DNA from: Aureobasidium sp. EXF-3400
Lineage: Eukaryota > Ascomycota > Dothideomycetes > Dothideales > Saccotheciaceae
Length of the DNA stretch: 64,000 nucleotides
Assembly (NCBI GenBank): GCA_024195585.1
Contig: SWBL01000170.1
Coordinates: forward strand, 41,903 to 105,902
Direction of reading: 5' to 3'
Below, piece after piece: positions 1-11,392 of this stretch. The notes under the pieces are model-generated. The model was not told where the DNA came from and made no database searches. It was given only the letters and a program-made list of their open reading frames with translations. Every line of letters starts with the position of its first letter. Position 1 is the first letter of the stretch. A program made the position numbers and the translations under genes.

Positions 1-3000
1 GAGATGTGAATGGTGACGAAACCAGCTGTGATGCGGCATTGACCAGAGTCGAGGAGATGAGCTCGATATTGCCATGCAGCGCTCGCAGATGCTCAAGAAC
101 TTTCTGCTGGAGCATAGTAAGACTGTTAACATCGGAGCTGTAAGCTGCTCCAGACGAGGATTTGACACAATCAATCATATTCTGAACCAACTTGTCAAGT
201 CGATCTGTTGAGGCATTCTTCTCAATAAGACCGTAAATGCTTCTTCCGCAGTTGACGTATGCAATATACTGGTCCTGTTCAGCAGTCTGGCCTTTGACAT
301 CTGCAGAACAATCAGGAACGGCAGACGACCACAAAAGTTCTGTGCGTGAGACTGCCTGTCTCAATTTATGGTTGTTGGATCCAAATGCGCCTAGCAAAGT
401 GCTGAGACTCTCGTACACAGCTGCGTTGATGACTGACGAGTGGAAGGACAGAAGGGCTTCAAAAATCTCCATCAGATCTGACCACAATCGATCAAAAGCA
501 TCGAGCGAGGCCATCTGTTCGAATTGTCCAGCAAGGAGGCTGGTGATGTCGCCAATTATCTCACTGGAAGTGGAATCAAGGCCAATGATTACATCTGAAG
601 ATACTTTGCTCGAACGAAGGGTTCTTTGCTTTTCGACGTTCTCCCGAAGAACCTTGAATAAGAGTGTCTCGATAGCCAACTGCCAGGCCGGATTTGAGAA
701 GTCAACACTGTGGTTCTTAAAAATTCTCAGAAGTGTCTGAAATGCACTGTTTCTGACTTCCAAACGCTCATCGGCGATGACATCTGTGAGTCGATACATC
801 AGCAGCACCCACTGAGCAGGCCGAGATTCTTTGCTTCTAGTCACGATTCGTTCATGTCCCAAAACCAATCGCTCTTCAGTGATACCACTGGTAAGCTCGT
901 TGAGTCCCGAGACCACTTGTTGTTTCACAAGGAAGTCGGACACATCCCAAAACAATGTGATAGCCTGAGAATCATCAGTATAAGAAACTTCCACTCGTTA
1001 CGGACAACTTACCGTGAGAGAGATATTGAGGTCGGAGGTTTGCGAAGCGAAATGGAACAGGATCTCCACTAGTGGACTGAGACACGTCTGCGGAAGTGGT
1101 GCGAGGAAATCGGAGCAAACCAATTGCATCACACCAAATGCCGATCTGCCTAGATATGGAGCAACAAATTGACTTGACAACTTCAGCCAACCTTCTTTTC
1201 TATTTTGCTCATCATGTTGTTGTTGTTGTTCCTCAGCGTCGTTAGTATCGAAAACGCTACCTATGATGGCAAGAATGGTTTCCCAGCCTGCAGTGAGAGC
1301 CTCTCCAGACTTCTCAAGCACAGCTCTGACAGAGTCAAGGACTCTATTGTGTATGTCAATATCAACATTGCCAAGATCACCACCTTGTTCATAAACTTGA
1401 CGGATAAGCAGATGTAAAGATGAAAGAACCATCTTTTGAGCAAGTGCTGCATCCTCAGGCTCGTCAGATGTACTTGCCTCGGCGACTGCGACGGAGCACC
1501 GGGCCAGGACGTCAGCAGCAAGACGGCGAGCATCATCTGGTATGCTCATGGTAATGCTCAGGTCCACAAGGCGGTCGACCAAAACTGTCCACCCACTTTC
1601 TAAAGACGAATAAGTTGCGAACCTTGAGATATTGTGCTCTGCCAGATCATTGATCCTTGTCAACACAAACATGTAGTCTTGAGTAGAAAGTGCAATATCA
1701 GTCGTGATGCCAGGCAGGCTGGAAATACGACGCGCGGCACTCGAAGGTTTTGTTTGAGTGGAAGATGATGACGCAGCCTCAGTTCTTCCGTTCAGCAGCC
1801 TGCAGAGAGTTGTGAGCACATGGAGGAAAGCATCGTTCGGATAGTCCGCCGTGCTCTCCAGGAGCCGAAAGACGGCACCTTCCACAGCTGCGATTTCTGG
1901 GCCAATTGCTGTCGACTTTGCTTGAGAAGCGTTAAGAACAACCCCAGCTTGGAGAAGTGTCTCGAAAACGATGTTGAATGAAGACTCCAAGGTCGGACCA
2001 ATAGCAATAGCAACATTGAGAAGTGCTCTCAGACAAAGAAGATTGCGTGTAGACAACGTGGGTTTTGATGCTGGGTCGTATGATGTTCGTCTCGATCTAT
2101 CATTTCCCGATGTCTGAGTCGAAAAGCTTTCCACACTTAGCAAACCTTTGCTATTAGAATATATCCCAGGAGCCTCCGCCGTTGGTGACGAGACGGTGGA
2201 TATGCTGGACGTTACAATGCTTGGAGGAACCGCAGCTTTGCCTAGTGTGGTCAGGAAAGCGTCTCGCGAGGTAGACAATCTTAGAAGACCAGAGACCTGC
2301 ACAAATCTCTGATATGACCTAATAAGTGCTCGGTAGTAATCGTTGTCTAATGATGCGTTGAGGAAAGTCGAATATGTTGCAAGTAGAGCAGGCCAACACT
2401 GCTCCACAAGCTTGGCAATGGCTCTGATACGGATAGCTTGTGCACTCTCATCGGTAGAGAGTGGATTGAGTGGTACAGTGCGGGATCGATATGACTGTGA
2501 CCTCTTTTTTCTGTTCCTTGTCTTCTGTGGACTCGCGGCGTGTTCGCCATCTTCGACTTCCCCATCCGATTCTTGCTCTTGATCATTCGTATGTTGCTGA
2601 ACAGTTAATGGGAGCACAACTTTTGCCAAGTTCTCAGATAAGCCATTGAGACATTCAAGCACAAGACTGTAAATATAGGTTTCTGGCAGAGCAGGAGGAT
2701 CTGTTTTGTCAAGCTGGTCCATAAATTGCGTCTTGGGCACGCTCCATCGCGTACTGACTCCTGAGACATTGGCATCTGCCACATTTGAGGAAGGAGCAAT
2801 CACGCCAGCAACGCCACCAGCAGCTTCCATTGCGACCTGCTCAGCGATGGTATCTCTCGCCTGGTCGGTAGGAGCACTCGAGTGTTGGCCCAGCCCGATG
2901 ACGGAGGGCTTTTCCGTAGAGATTTTGACGAACGAAGCAATATTGTCTCGGACAATCGACTTTTTGCCGTCTTTGGAATCATACTGCAAATAGATCTGCA

Positions 3001-4112
3001 CAGCCAGACCAGGCTCGGTATAGACAAGACGGAAGACTTCCATACACATAGCACGTTTCCAGGCTGTTGCTTCCGAGTCTATCATGTGGGTCAACAAACC
3101 TAAGACAACCTCACACTCATCGGGCATAGCCTGAAGGTGACGGCGGATGATGAAGGATGCAACTCGAAGAGCTCGGAGAGTAACGCCAAAGGTTTGACGC
3201 TCGGAGATAATCCGAATCAAATGTGGCATGACGGCTGTTCGAATAATGTTCGTTTGCTCGGGATGTGAGGCGAATATCTTAGGGTGGCTGCCGAGGCATG
3301 TGCCCATGAGTTCCAAACCAGAAGCTGCTGAGAGTCCAGAGAAGCGCACGAATCTTGTGTTCTGGCCTTCTGTGGCAAAACAAATATCAAGAAACACGCG
3401 ATAAGCATCGTAAGCAGCCTCTTTCAATGGGATTGGACCATCTCCACCAGATATCCTAGTAACAATCGGGAATTTGTCACCAGCTTCGTCCTCGGCGGCA
3501 ACCCTGTCGAACACTGACACAACAAGTTGTTGAAGAGTGGCAGCAGCTACGCCACTGACTGTGGCGGCCTTGACATTTTGAAGGGCTGCACAGACTTGCA
3601 AGGCAGCAGCAAGATGGTCTCCTTTCAGGTCATCTGCGTAATTCTGGGCAAGAGCTGGGAGAGCCTGCAAGACCTTGAGTTGAATGTCGAGACCGAGCGA
3701 GGTACAAGCGTTGAAAGCGTTTAGGACATCTTTTAGTCGTGACTTTGGTAGACCTCGAATTATGACAAGGCGCTGCAGACAAACAGTAGCACTGCCGGCG
3801 TACTTGGCATTTTGAGTATTGCAAGCAAGCAGAAAAGGATCAATGAAAGTCGGTCGTCGACTCAGATCTCTTGTTCGTTAGCGAGTGCGACAAGGTTGAA
3901 GCAGGTGCACCTCACCAGCAGCTAATTGTTGTTCTGATGTTGAAGGTAGGGATTTGAGATCTTGTAATGATTTCTCTGCAGCCTATACCACATCAGAAGA
4001 GTTCTTTGATAGTGCACACTCAAACGCAACATACAGTACGAATTTCTGGATTCTTTCGTTTAGCCTCTTGGGCAAGGCTCGTTAACTCGGCCTGGAGAGC
4101 TTGTCCGCTCAT
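1..4112 (-). CDS. MON2: Mon2/Ysl2-type trans-Golgi scaffold protein (3' end outside window)
   Basis: This is the N-terminal and middle part of a large Mon2 homologue, a Sec7/BIG-related protein without a Sec7 domain that works with Dop1 and Arl1/Neo1 in endosome-to-Golgi traffic. The start is the ATG at 4112 (MSGQALQAELTSLAQEA). Two short introns follow within the first 250 bases. A long exon then runs from about 3870 to 1013 and ends at a clean GTAAGT donor. The next exon resumes at about 968 (AITLFWDVSD) and stays open to base 1. The helical N-terminal DCB-like part (VCLQRLVIIRGLP) and the following HUS-like part are recognisable. A charged Ser-rich insert with a KTRNRKKRSQSY basic patch lies near 2480-2580. 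The gene is divergent from MMS2. The Mon2 assignment rests on overall family resemblance. The C-terminal third lies off the left edge. Confidence 0.82.
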
Positions 4113-4489
4113 AACTTTCTAGGAATTATTCGACAAGAGCGAGCATTCTAAGTTTACTTGATTGCTTAGCCCAAGAGAACCGCAACTTGCGGTCAAGCAA
4201 TTGATGAGAAGTGAGAAAGCAGTATACGTGGTAGACAGAGACTATTCAAAGGGGGTACCGAGGAGCGGAGGACACGAGTGGTTTAGTTTGCCAAGACAAC
4301 AAACATGTGGGCAGTGGGCATGCGACGTTGGTGCAGCTCAGGCTTGTGACGCTGATGATTGCCGTGTTGATGTGCATCCTGTCAATGTAATCACGTCTTC
4401 TGCACTTTGCTTCGATTACTTTACTCGTCCAAATTCGTCACATTAACCTCTTGCAACTCTCCACTTACAAGGATCGTCTGCAAACCAAC
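4113..4489. promoter_or_regulatory. Divergent promoter region between MON2 and MMS2
   Basis: These 377 bases separate two genes transcribed away from each other and must hold both promoters. A short open frame (4162-4446) has no homology I recognise and no splice support. No clear TATA box is seen. Confidence 0.5.
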
Positions 4490-5132
4490 ATGGCCAAAGT
4501 CCCCCGTAACTTCCGCTTATTGGAAGAGCTCGAGAAGGGCGAGAAGGGTCTCGGTGCTGGTACGAACGAGGACATTCGATTGTGTCCGAGGCAGGCTGAC
4601 TGACAGGGCTGCAGAGGCATGCTCATATGGTCTCGACGACGGCGACGACCTCCTCATGACCAACTGGAACGGCACCATCCTCGGTCCTCCTCACGTACAT
4701 GACCCCATACCTTCAGCACCCTTTAGAACAAGCATTGACAGACTACCCGACAGAGTGTGCACGAGAACCGCATCTACAGTCTGAAGATCCGCTGCGGCGA
4801 GAACTACCCTGACGTCCCTCCCGAGGTTACCTTCATCTCAAAGGTCAACCTGCCTTGTGTGGATCAGAGAAATGGCAGGGTATGTCATTGAGAAGATGGA
4901 CACTTGTGATATGCTTGCTGAGACAGATCGAACCAGGTCGACCTTTCCAAGCTTCCCAGCCTGAGCCAGTGGAAGCGTGACTTCACCATGGAGACCATCT
5001 TGATCGAAATAAGAAGGCAAGCTTGCCACTGCAGCCACCTACACCGCTTTCAACCTCTGATACTGTTGCAGATTCATGGCCGCACCCGCACACAAGAAGC
5101 TGCCGCAGCCTCCGGAGGGTACCGACTTCTAG
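4490..5132 (+). CDS. MMS2: Ubiquitin-conjugating enzyme variant Mms2 (UEV)
   Basis: Mms2 is the catalytically inactive E2 variant that pairs with Ubc13 to build Lys63-linked ubiquitin chains in error-free post-replication repair. Five exons (4490-4559, 4615-4694, 4754-4879, 4937-5016, 5072-5132) give 138 residues, the family's usual length. The start MAKVPRNFRLLEELEKGEKG, the core NWNGTILGPPHSVHENRIY, and the C-terminal KLPQPPEG are diagnostic. The active-site Cys region of normal E2s is absent, as expected for a UEV. The fourth intron (5017-5071) begins with GC instead of GT. The exon sum is exactly 417 nt, which supports that reading. The gene faces MON2 head-to-head and converges with the thioesterase gene. 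Confidence 0.93.
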
Positions 5133-5467
5133 ATGGCCATTACGCACTTCTTGTTCCACAGCTCTTGACGAAAATGAATACTTCTTTGGGCACAACGTAC
5201 CCAACCAACGACATGACGTTCAACATGATCCACTCTCCTGTTCCATACTTTTACTGGCATAGCATTGGCGCTCGGCGCATCAAGAGAACGTTCTGAATAT
5301 ACATATTTCAACTTTACGTTGCTATCTTCGTCTATGACAGGTGAATCGTCCTCGATAACCATCGTCCGCTGATCGATCGCTTGCAATAAAAGCCACCCAC
5401 TGCTCTCAAATGTATCCCAGAACTCCAGGCTCCGAACTTTATACTAAACAGTCGTAGAGGGTATCCG
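5133..5467. other. Convergent intergenic region (MMS2 / thioesterase 3' ends)
   Basis: This stretch between two convergent stop codons should contain both 3' UTRs. I see no gene, repeat or RNA element in it. Confidence 0.5.
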
Positions 5468-6432
5468 TCACTCGTCGTCTGAGTAAAGTCTGGCCATGTT
5501 CTTTGCACCTCTGGGCTCGATGAACAAGGCCTCGGCCTCAACGAAATGCTCGCCCTCTTCGACACCGTCGCCCAACATCTCAATCCAACCCTTGACCCAC
5601 GCTTTTCTGCCATCGACCTTGGTAGTCTCTGCTCTGAGCACAATGAAGCTGTTCGCTGGGCAGGGCTTCTTGTATGTGATGTTCAAGCTCGCCGTGACGC
5701 CCACCTTGTTGGGCAGAGCAGGGAAACAGGCGCGAGCAAGACCCTCGTCCAGAAGAGTTGCGAGCAGACCTCCGTGAATGATTGTAGGGTGTCCGCACAA
5801 CTTTTCACCGAGGTGAGCGATCTGCACAATCGCAGGTAGCTCGGACTTTGTCTTTGAAAAGGTAAGAGGCGGCGAAGCAATCTTGTCGTCTCCTTGCAAG
5901 GTACCCGCTGTCAGATTATGCGATCTCATGTTGGCAGGAATCTTCATGTGCGGTCTGGACTCGGCCCATTGTGGGTTTGCGCGCAGAGACTCGGCAAGAG
6001 GGTTCGAGGTAAGGCGTTTGTCGATCTCTTCGGCTTCGGGACTGGCAGGTACGAACAGGGAGAGTGTCTCGGCATTGGTGGGAGATGAGAGGAAGCCATT
6101 GGCCGTCTCGATGGCAGGAGCGACAGACATTGCTAGACCGGCGGCTGTTGCGAGTACGAAAAGAGCGGTTGCGCCGAGGACACGAGAGGTTCGGGAGCGA
6201 GGAGGGGGAGGCGTCAGATCTGGAGGGTTACCGAGAGGGGGAGTGGTAGAAGGAGCTTCGGACACACGGATATCAGTCAAGTGGAAGCAAGGGAAGAAGT
6301 AAGATGGCACTCACCAGATTGAGTGGTCTGGTACCGCTTCTGAATTGCGGGCTGACAGGCTCTATATATACGACGAGTGCCGGCACCCCAGAGAGCCCTC
6401 CGAGCAAGAGCCGCTCCTGAACCCGTGGCCAT
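5468..6432 (-). CDS. Hotdog-fold (4HBT) acyl-CoA thioesterase-like protein, membrane-anchored
   Basis: The C-terminal half is a PaaI/4HBT hotdog domain, with HGGLLATLLDEGLARACF around the catalytic acidic residue on the long helix, followed by a strand resembling VTASLNITYKKP. Such enzymes hydrolyse acyl-CoA thioesters. Exon 1 (6315-6432) begins at ATG 6432 and encodes an Arg-rich, acid-poor N-terminus (MATGSGAALARRALWGAG) that looks like a mitochondrial presequence. Exon 2 starts at 6255, and the two join across a 59-nt intron to give 301 residues. A Pro-rich linker and one hydrophobic segment (ATALFVLATAAGLAMSV) precede the domain, suggesting inner-membrane anchoring. Starting within exon 2 would lose the presequence and leave the intron unspliced. 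The substrate is unknown. Confidence 0.82.
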
Positions 6433-6854
6433 TGTTACTTCGGCTTGTGACGAATCTCAAAGAATTTGTTTGCCAACCAGGGCCGAGTTGAGATAGCCCT
6501 TGCGGTATTGCTTTGAAATTGTTCAAGGCCAAGACCAAGTCGTCCGAGGTCCAACGCTCTTCCGACGCCGCAATTTGGGGATTCCGATGGCCGACCCATC
6601 CTGATGCAGTAATCTTTGCGAAAGCGATGCGAAGAGAAATCTTCTCGAAACCTTCTCGAAACATCGCCGTTGAACAAGACCTTGCCTGTTGGTTAGGAGG
6701 CAGCAGTCTAGAGAAGCAACATCGTATGGTTGAAAACACTGGAATTTGTAACGAATCGCAACATACTCTCTCCCATCGAAACAAGTCGTCTAGCTAGGCT
6801 CCTGAATTCTATCTCAAAGTAGCACCCAGTATCTACTGACACATAGCGAATGGT
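6433..6854. promoter_or_regulatory. Upstream region of the thioesterase gene and 3' flank of the oxygenase gene
   Basis: Both neighbours lie on the minus strand. The 420 bases must hold the thioesterase promoter and the 3' UTR of the oxygenase gene. A 10-base direct repeat (TTCTCGAAAC, near 6641-6661) is the only local pattern noticed. Confidence 0.4.
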
Positions 6855-8603
6855 TCAAGTCGAAAGCCTCACAGCCTGGTTTCCAAGCATGCGTAACCTC
6901 TGTTGCAGGGAAGGAACGCTGACAACGATAGCAGCACTGCTGTATTTGGTCGCCATGGATGCTTCATTCCCGTACTATTTGAGGGTCAGTCAAAGTGCAT
7001 TGGCCACCAGCTCCACACTTACTGCAAGATACGCCATCTCTAGTTGAGAGTCTCGAGGACGTCTGATCCATAGCATAGGTCCAAGACGCTCCCATCCAAT
7101 CTTGTCCACCAAGTTATGGTTCTCTATCGTTTCATCGGAAATCTTCATCGGCTCGAATCCAAGCCGGTAGAAGGTATCTCCGTCACAAGGCTCATGCATG
7201 CGCTCATCGTCACTCTTATCACTGTGATAAAACTGAGCGTCATGATCACGCATGTCGGCACACTCCTCAGACAAGTCCACCATACGGATCAACTCAGCCC
7301 GGAGATTCAATGCCAGCAAGACCTCGTAAAGCATCATATCTGCTCCCTTGAGAGCACCGGGCAGTTGTCGATGTAGGAGAGCGTGCGTATAAGGATAAGC
7401 ATGAGCAAGTCCAATTGCCATGGATCCACCCTCGGCCATGAAAGTGCGAGATCTGAGCAAATCGACAAGTGGTTGATATGTTGGAAGGCGTGTAGCGTCC
7501 ATGCTGTGCTTCTTCCCAGCCAAGAAGCCACTACCACGCGAGGCATACAAGTTGTACGTCAAGGTGACACGGTGACCAGCAGTGACTTCTTGTACCTCGT
7601 GAGAGCAATCAGAATAGAACGCTGCCCATTGAATGGAAGATGTCTTGCTAGTCGAGGAAGAAGCCGACCAGTCGAATCTGACGGTGTTTGCCCTATGAGA
7701 TACAGACAGAACGCCGCCCTCGAATTCAGAGGGCAAGCACACAACGAGGCTGCCGATCTGAGTCTCACCCCGGGGAGTATCCACGTGAGCCTTGAATCTA
7801 CCAGAAGGCCCGCTGTAGATGTTGAGCTTGTAGAGTTCAGCTCTGATCCCCAGGCTCATCTCAGCAGATCGAGTGTCGTCATCGCCTTCCTCGTCTGATG
7901 GATGAGCTCCTGCCAGTATATCCAAGAGGACCAGATCGGCACCCTCGAGTCTTTGTTCTAAGACTTCGTCAAGTCCTTGGCCGTATTTCGTCATGTACAA
8001 CTTCATGATCGAGGAAAGGTCATCAGGCGAACGTGAAGTTAGTATTTCCATGAGGGTCATCGAGTCAAGTTCCGTGGACCCCTCAACCGCAGCATGCAGG
8101 AGTTCGACGTCGGCCTTGATGGCGGGCGGATCTTCTTGCAATTGTTCGGGACCCGTTCCTGTTACCTTGCGCTTGACCGAAGGCATCAGGAGCTGTTGAA
8201 CGATATCAATGACCCCAGTTTCGTAAGGACAAAAATCGGTAAGGAAGTCGTCTGTATCCAGTTTGGTCGCGTTGCGATACTGTTCATCATATACATCCTT
8301 GCCACCTCGACCGAAAGTAGCCGGCTCACACGTACTGATCAGGCTCAGAAATGCTGAGTCTTTGGTTGTATCGGTGGGAAGCCTCAAGGTCTGACCCTCC
8401 CCAGAGGTTTCATAACGTATTGTGACTGGTCTGGTGGTGATGACTTGATCGTAGACTTGAGATTCAATATCGCTTTCACTATCCTCAAGGGGCTTCGAAG
8501 GTTTGAGAATGATCGGGACGTAACCCCCACAAGCGAAGGCGCTTTGGTTGTCGGCATCTCCTAGAGCCGAAGAGAACGCCCCGAGAAGTTGCTGTTCAGA
8601 CAT
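6855..8603 (-). CDS. 2-oxoglutarate/Fe(II) oxygenase (prolyl-4-hydroxylase-like) with an annexin-like repeat
   Basis: Two exons (7023-8603 and 6855-6974; 48-nt intron) encode 566 residues. The double-stranded beta-helix core carries the HxD motif (His273, Asp275 in GRFKAHVDTPRG), a distal His335 (SDCSHEV) and Arg345 (GHRVTLTYNLY), the expected iron and 2-oxoglutarate ligands. N-terminal to it, residues about 171-233 resemble one annexin repeat (LMEILTSRSPDDLSSIMKLY). The C-terminal exon (YGNEASMATKYSSAA) is found only by splicing at GTAAGT; without it the frame stops six codons later. The frame is open upstream to 8696 but without an ATG, so MSEQQLLGAF at 8603 is the start. The substrate is not predictable. 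Confidence 0.83.
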
Positions 8604-9543
8604 TGTGATGACTTTTTGGTAATGACCACTTGCCAGCTTAGAGTACTGATACTTATACCATTCAGTCCGAGTACTCAATTCAGATTTTGCAGCCACTGCT
8701 GCCTGAATCTCATCCCCAAGGGTTTGTTCCAGGCAGCATGTTGCACGAACACGTCCCTTGAAGCCAGGGGGATGAACTTTGCATCAATCTACCAGGCAAC
8801 GACAGTCAATGACTTAGTCGACAGGATATAGGACGTATATGTGATGTGATATGATAGGTTGATGGAAGCGCGTAGTATGGTCAGTGATGGTATGACGCTG
8901 AACTTGTGTGACCAACAATAGAACATGGTTATCTGCGTGCATCAATCGTGGAACCGACCCATATTAGAGACCTCGATACACATGTTGTAAAATCAGGGGA
9001 GAAGTCTATAGAGGAGATAAGCACACGTCGATAGACGTTTTGGTCGTCCCCACACAGCACCTCCGGATCAACAACCACGTCAATAGGTAGTTGTCAGCCT
9101 GTCACGACAAGCGCAAGGCTCGCAAACAAAACAAAAAGCTTGTCCTATGTATCAGAATTTGTTCTCTGAAGGGATGTTCAGGAGTCGTTCTCGTTGCTTG
9201 CCTATCAATTCCTACACAAATGCAAGCCAGCCGCGAAGAATGTGAGATCATACCTACGTATAATCGCACGTGTACCTCTAAAAGCACAAATTTGGACGCA
9301 AAGAGATGCGCCAAGGGTCACAATGCGGTGGCCCTGACGATGGTAACTCCACAAATGTTTGCTCAGACCGGAAACTGCATTGAGGGGTCACAAAGGTAGA
9401 ATCCCATATAGTAGTCGATCCCCGAGCCTCATTTCGCATACCTATCCTCATCACCTACCTTCTATTTTGAACTCTCGCATAACTTTAGTGCGAACCTTCC
9501 ATTGAACCACCCCTTTGTTGAATGGAGTCTGCCTCTGGACACC
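8604..9543. promoter_or_regulatory. Long divergent intergenic region
   Basis: About 940 bases lie between two divergently transcribed genes (2OG oxygenase, DUF5519). Short open frames at 9091-9399 and on the reverse strand show no conserved features. I see no coding exon, repeat array or RNA gene. Confidence 0.4.
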
Positions 9544-10335
9544 ATGGACGTACTCAAATCCTTCAACCACCGTCCTAAGACAACAATGGGCAATCTGACC
9601 TTCTCGTACACCCACCTCGCGGCCATCACTATCCTCGTGCCAACAATACGACACCTCTACCTCGATTACCAAAGCTTCATCGCATTGGGACCTGGAGGCA
9701 CGCCAAAGACTATCATGGGCTATTGCAAAGTCAAGGCACTGGGCATGTTTGCTCTCCGGGACCCATACGCACCACCCAAGGTTCCATGGTCTATGACACA
9801 GAAGGAAGGCTGCTTGTCGACCCTACCACAGCGAGAGGGCCCTCGTCCGTCAACTCTTGGGATTGCGCCTCATCGCCAGACCAACCAGAAGCCACCGCAA
9901 GAGATGTACGAAAAGCTAGCCAATGCGATACACACCATTGCGCGGGACAACACAAATCTCCATGAAGGCACGTCGTGTTTCGAGAAGCACGGCAGTGGCT
10001 TGTTCACCGAAACTCCACAACGACGGACCTGCGGAGGTGAAATCTGCCATGCACATCCTTCGGATGGATCCTTACATCTGACACTACATCCTGCTGATGC
10101 GAAGATCATGCTCGAGGGCGGTTGGGGTGAGAGACATCCTTTGGCAAGAGGTGGGTGGCTGGAAAGATTCGTTCCTGGAGGATTCGTCATGATCTACGCG
10201 CCTCGCAACGACGACGAGCTCAAAGTGGTGCTGGAGATTGTGCGCGCTGCAGCATGGTATGTCGGAGGCGAAGAAATCAAGAGCGAGCACGACAAGCGCA
10301 GAGATAGTGGCCAAGCAGAGGACCTTGTATGGTGA
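9544..10335 (+). CDS. DUF5519 ('luciferase domain') family protein
   Basis: A single exon encodes 263 residues. The C-terminal part has the fungal DUF5519 signature: SLHLTLHPADAK, a GGWGERHPLAR stretch, then PGGFVMIYAPRNDDEL and a terminal helix containing EIVRAAAWYVGG. The N-terminus carries one hydrophobic stretch (AAITILVPTIRHLYLDY) that may be a signal anchor. The ATG at 9544 is the first in frame; the frame is open upstream but only from a TTG. Despite the family nickname there is no evidence of luciferase activity, and the function is unknown. The gene diverges from the 2OG oxygenase gene. Confidence 0.78.
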   Translation: MDVLKSFNHRPKTTMGNLTFSYTHLAAITILVPTIRHLYLDYQSFIALGPGGTPKTIMGYCKVKALGMFALRDPYAPPKVPWSMTQKEGCLSTLPQREGPRPSTLGIAPHRQTNQKPPQEMYEKLANAIHTIARDNTNLHEGTSCFEKHGSGLFTETPQRRTCGGEICHAHPSDGSLHLTLHPADAKIMLEGGWGERHPLARGGWLERFVPGGFVMIYAPRNDDELKVVLEIVRAAAWYVGGEEIKSEHDKRRDSGQAEDLVW

Positions 10336-11392
10336 GAGTTGTCGTTTATCGACAGAGGAAGAACCCATGACTGCGGGAGCACGCCGGAGGAGGCCGAAGG
10401 GCCGATCATGTCGAACAGAGTGGGGTTACGAGAAACGGGATGACAAGGCATTATTGACATGGACACGGACACGGACATGACTTGTTATTGGACACATAGC
10501 GGCAGCGAGGCGAACGGAGCTTTCGGATTCTTCTTGATGTCTTTGTATTCGCGGGTTTAGAATGGACGTACCTGAGTACCTGAAGATGAATCTCACACGG
10601 CTTGCTGGGATGACATCAACGGCGAGGCACTCGGAAGTCGGCCATCATACGCCTCTCGACAAAGAATCTTTGGCCAGACGTTCCAGCCTACGGGCGACCT
10701 TGCGGTGAGATGGACCTACAGACCGCTGCAGGGCAAAAGTTGTCGTAGACAGAATCAACGGAAACGTCTCCAATCAATTGCCAGGTAACCTGGAGATTAC
10801 GTGCTTGCTTGGGTCCACTCTTTGTTTTTGTAGCCGTGCAAGGATTCGACAGTTGAAGAATGAAAATTTGGGCGGAGACTTCAAAACTTACACGGTGGAA
10901 GGTTGATTTGGCATGGGCCAATCTCGCTCGCAGGTTGTTTTGTTTCTTACATGATAATGCACCGGGGGTGGGTTCTTACAATAAACCAACTCATAGTCTC
11001 ATAGCCGGTAGATGGAGTCCAAAGTTGGAAGCGTTGACGGATGGGCGTGTGGAGAGAACGGCACCGAACGCCACATCCATCAATCTCTCGGCTTACGACA
11101 TGCGTAAAATGCTTCAACCTTTCTGACCACACCCTTCGCCCTAGCCGCGGCCGCCACAGTAGCTTACTTGATTTGTCTTGCGATTAAGCTCTGATCCTCC
11201 AGGACCACTCCCGTCATTTATAAACTGCTTGCTAGCCGCAGCGCGCATCTTTCCTTCTACTCAGTCCTAGTACACCCAGATCGACTCGACTGTCCATCAC
11301 CTTTTCTCAAGCTGGTGGTTAATGCTGCCTGAATTCAACCGACGCGACCTTTTCACATATTTCACGCTCGTCCGGAGCATTCGTTCGATAAA
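10336..11392. promoter_or_regulatory. Intergenic region upstream of the amino-acid permease
   Basis: This is 1.06 kb without a credible gene. It ends in a pyrimidine-rich leader (about 11240-11310) typical of well-expressed fungal genes. A 13-base palindrome (CCAGGTAACCTGG, near 10779) was noted. Short frames at 10860-11126 and on the reverse strand lack homology. Confidence 0.4.

Noticed and set aside
8604..8696. Extended N-terminus of the 2OG oxygenase
   Set aside because: The frame is open but the would-be start is GTG; the ATG at 8603 fits the family start.
10779..10791. Palindrome CCAGGTAACCTGG as an operator
   Set aside because: It is isolated, short, and ~600 bases from the nearest start; chance occurrence is likely.
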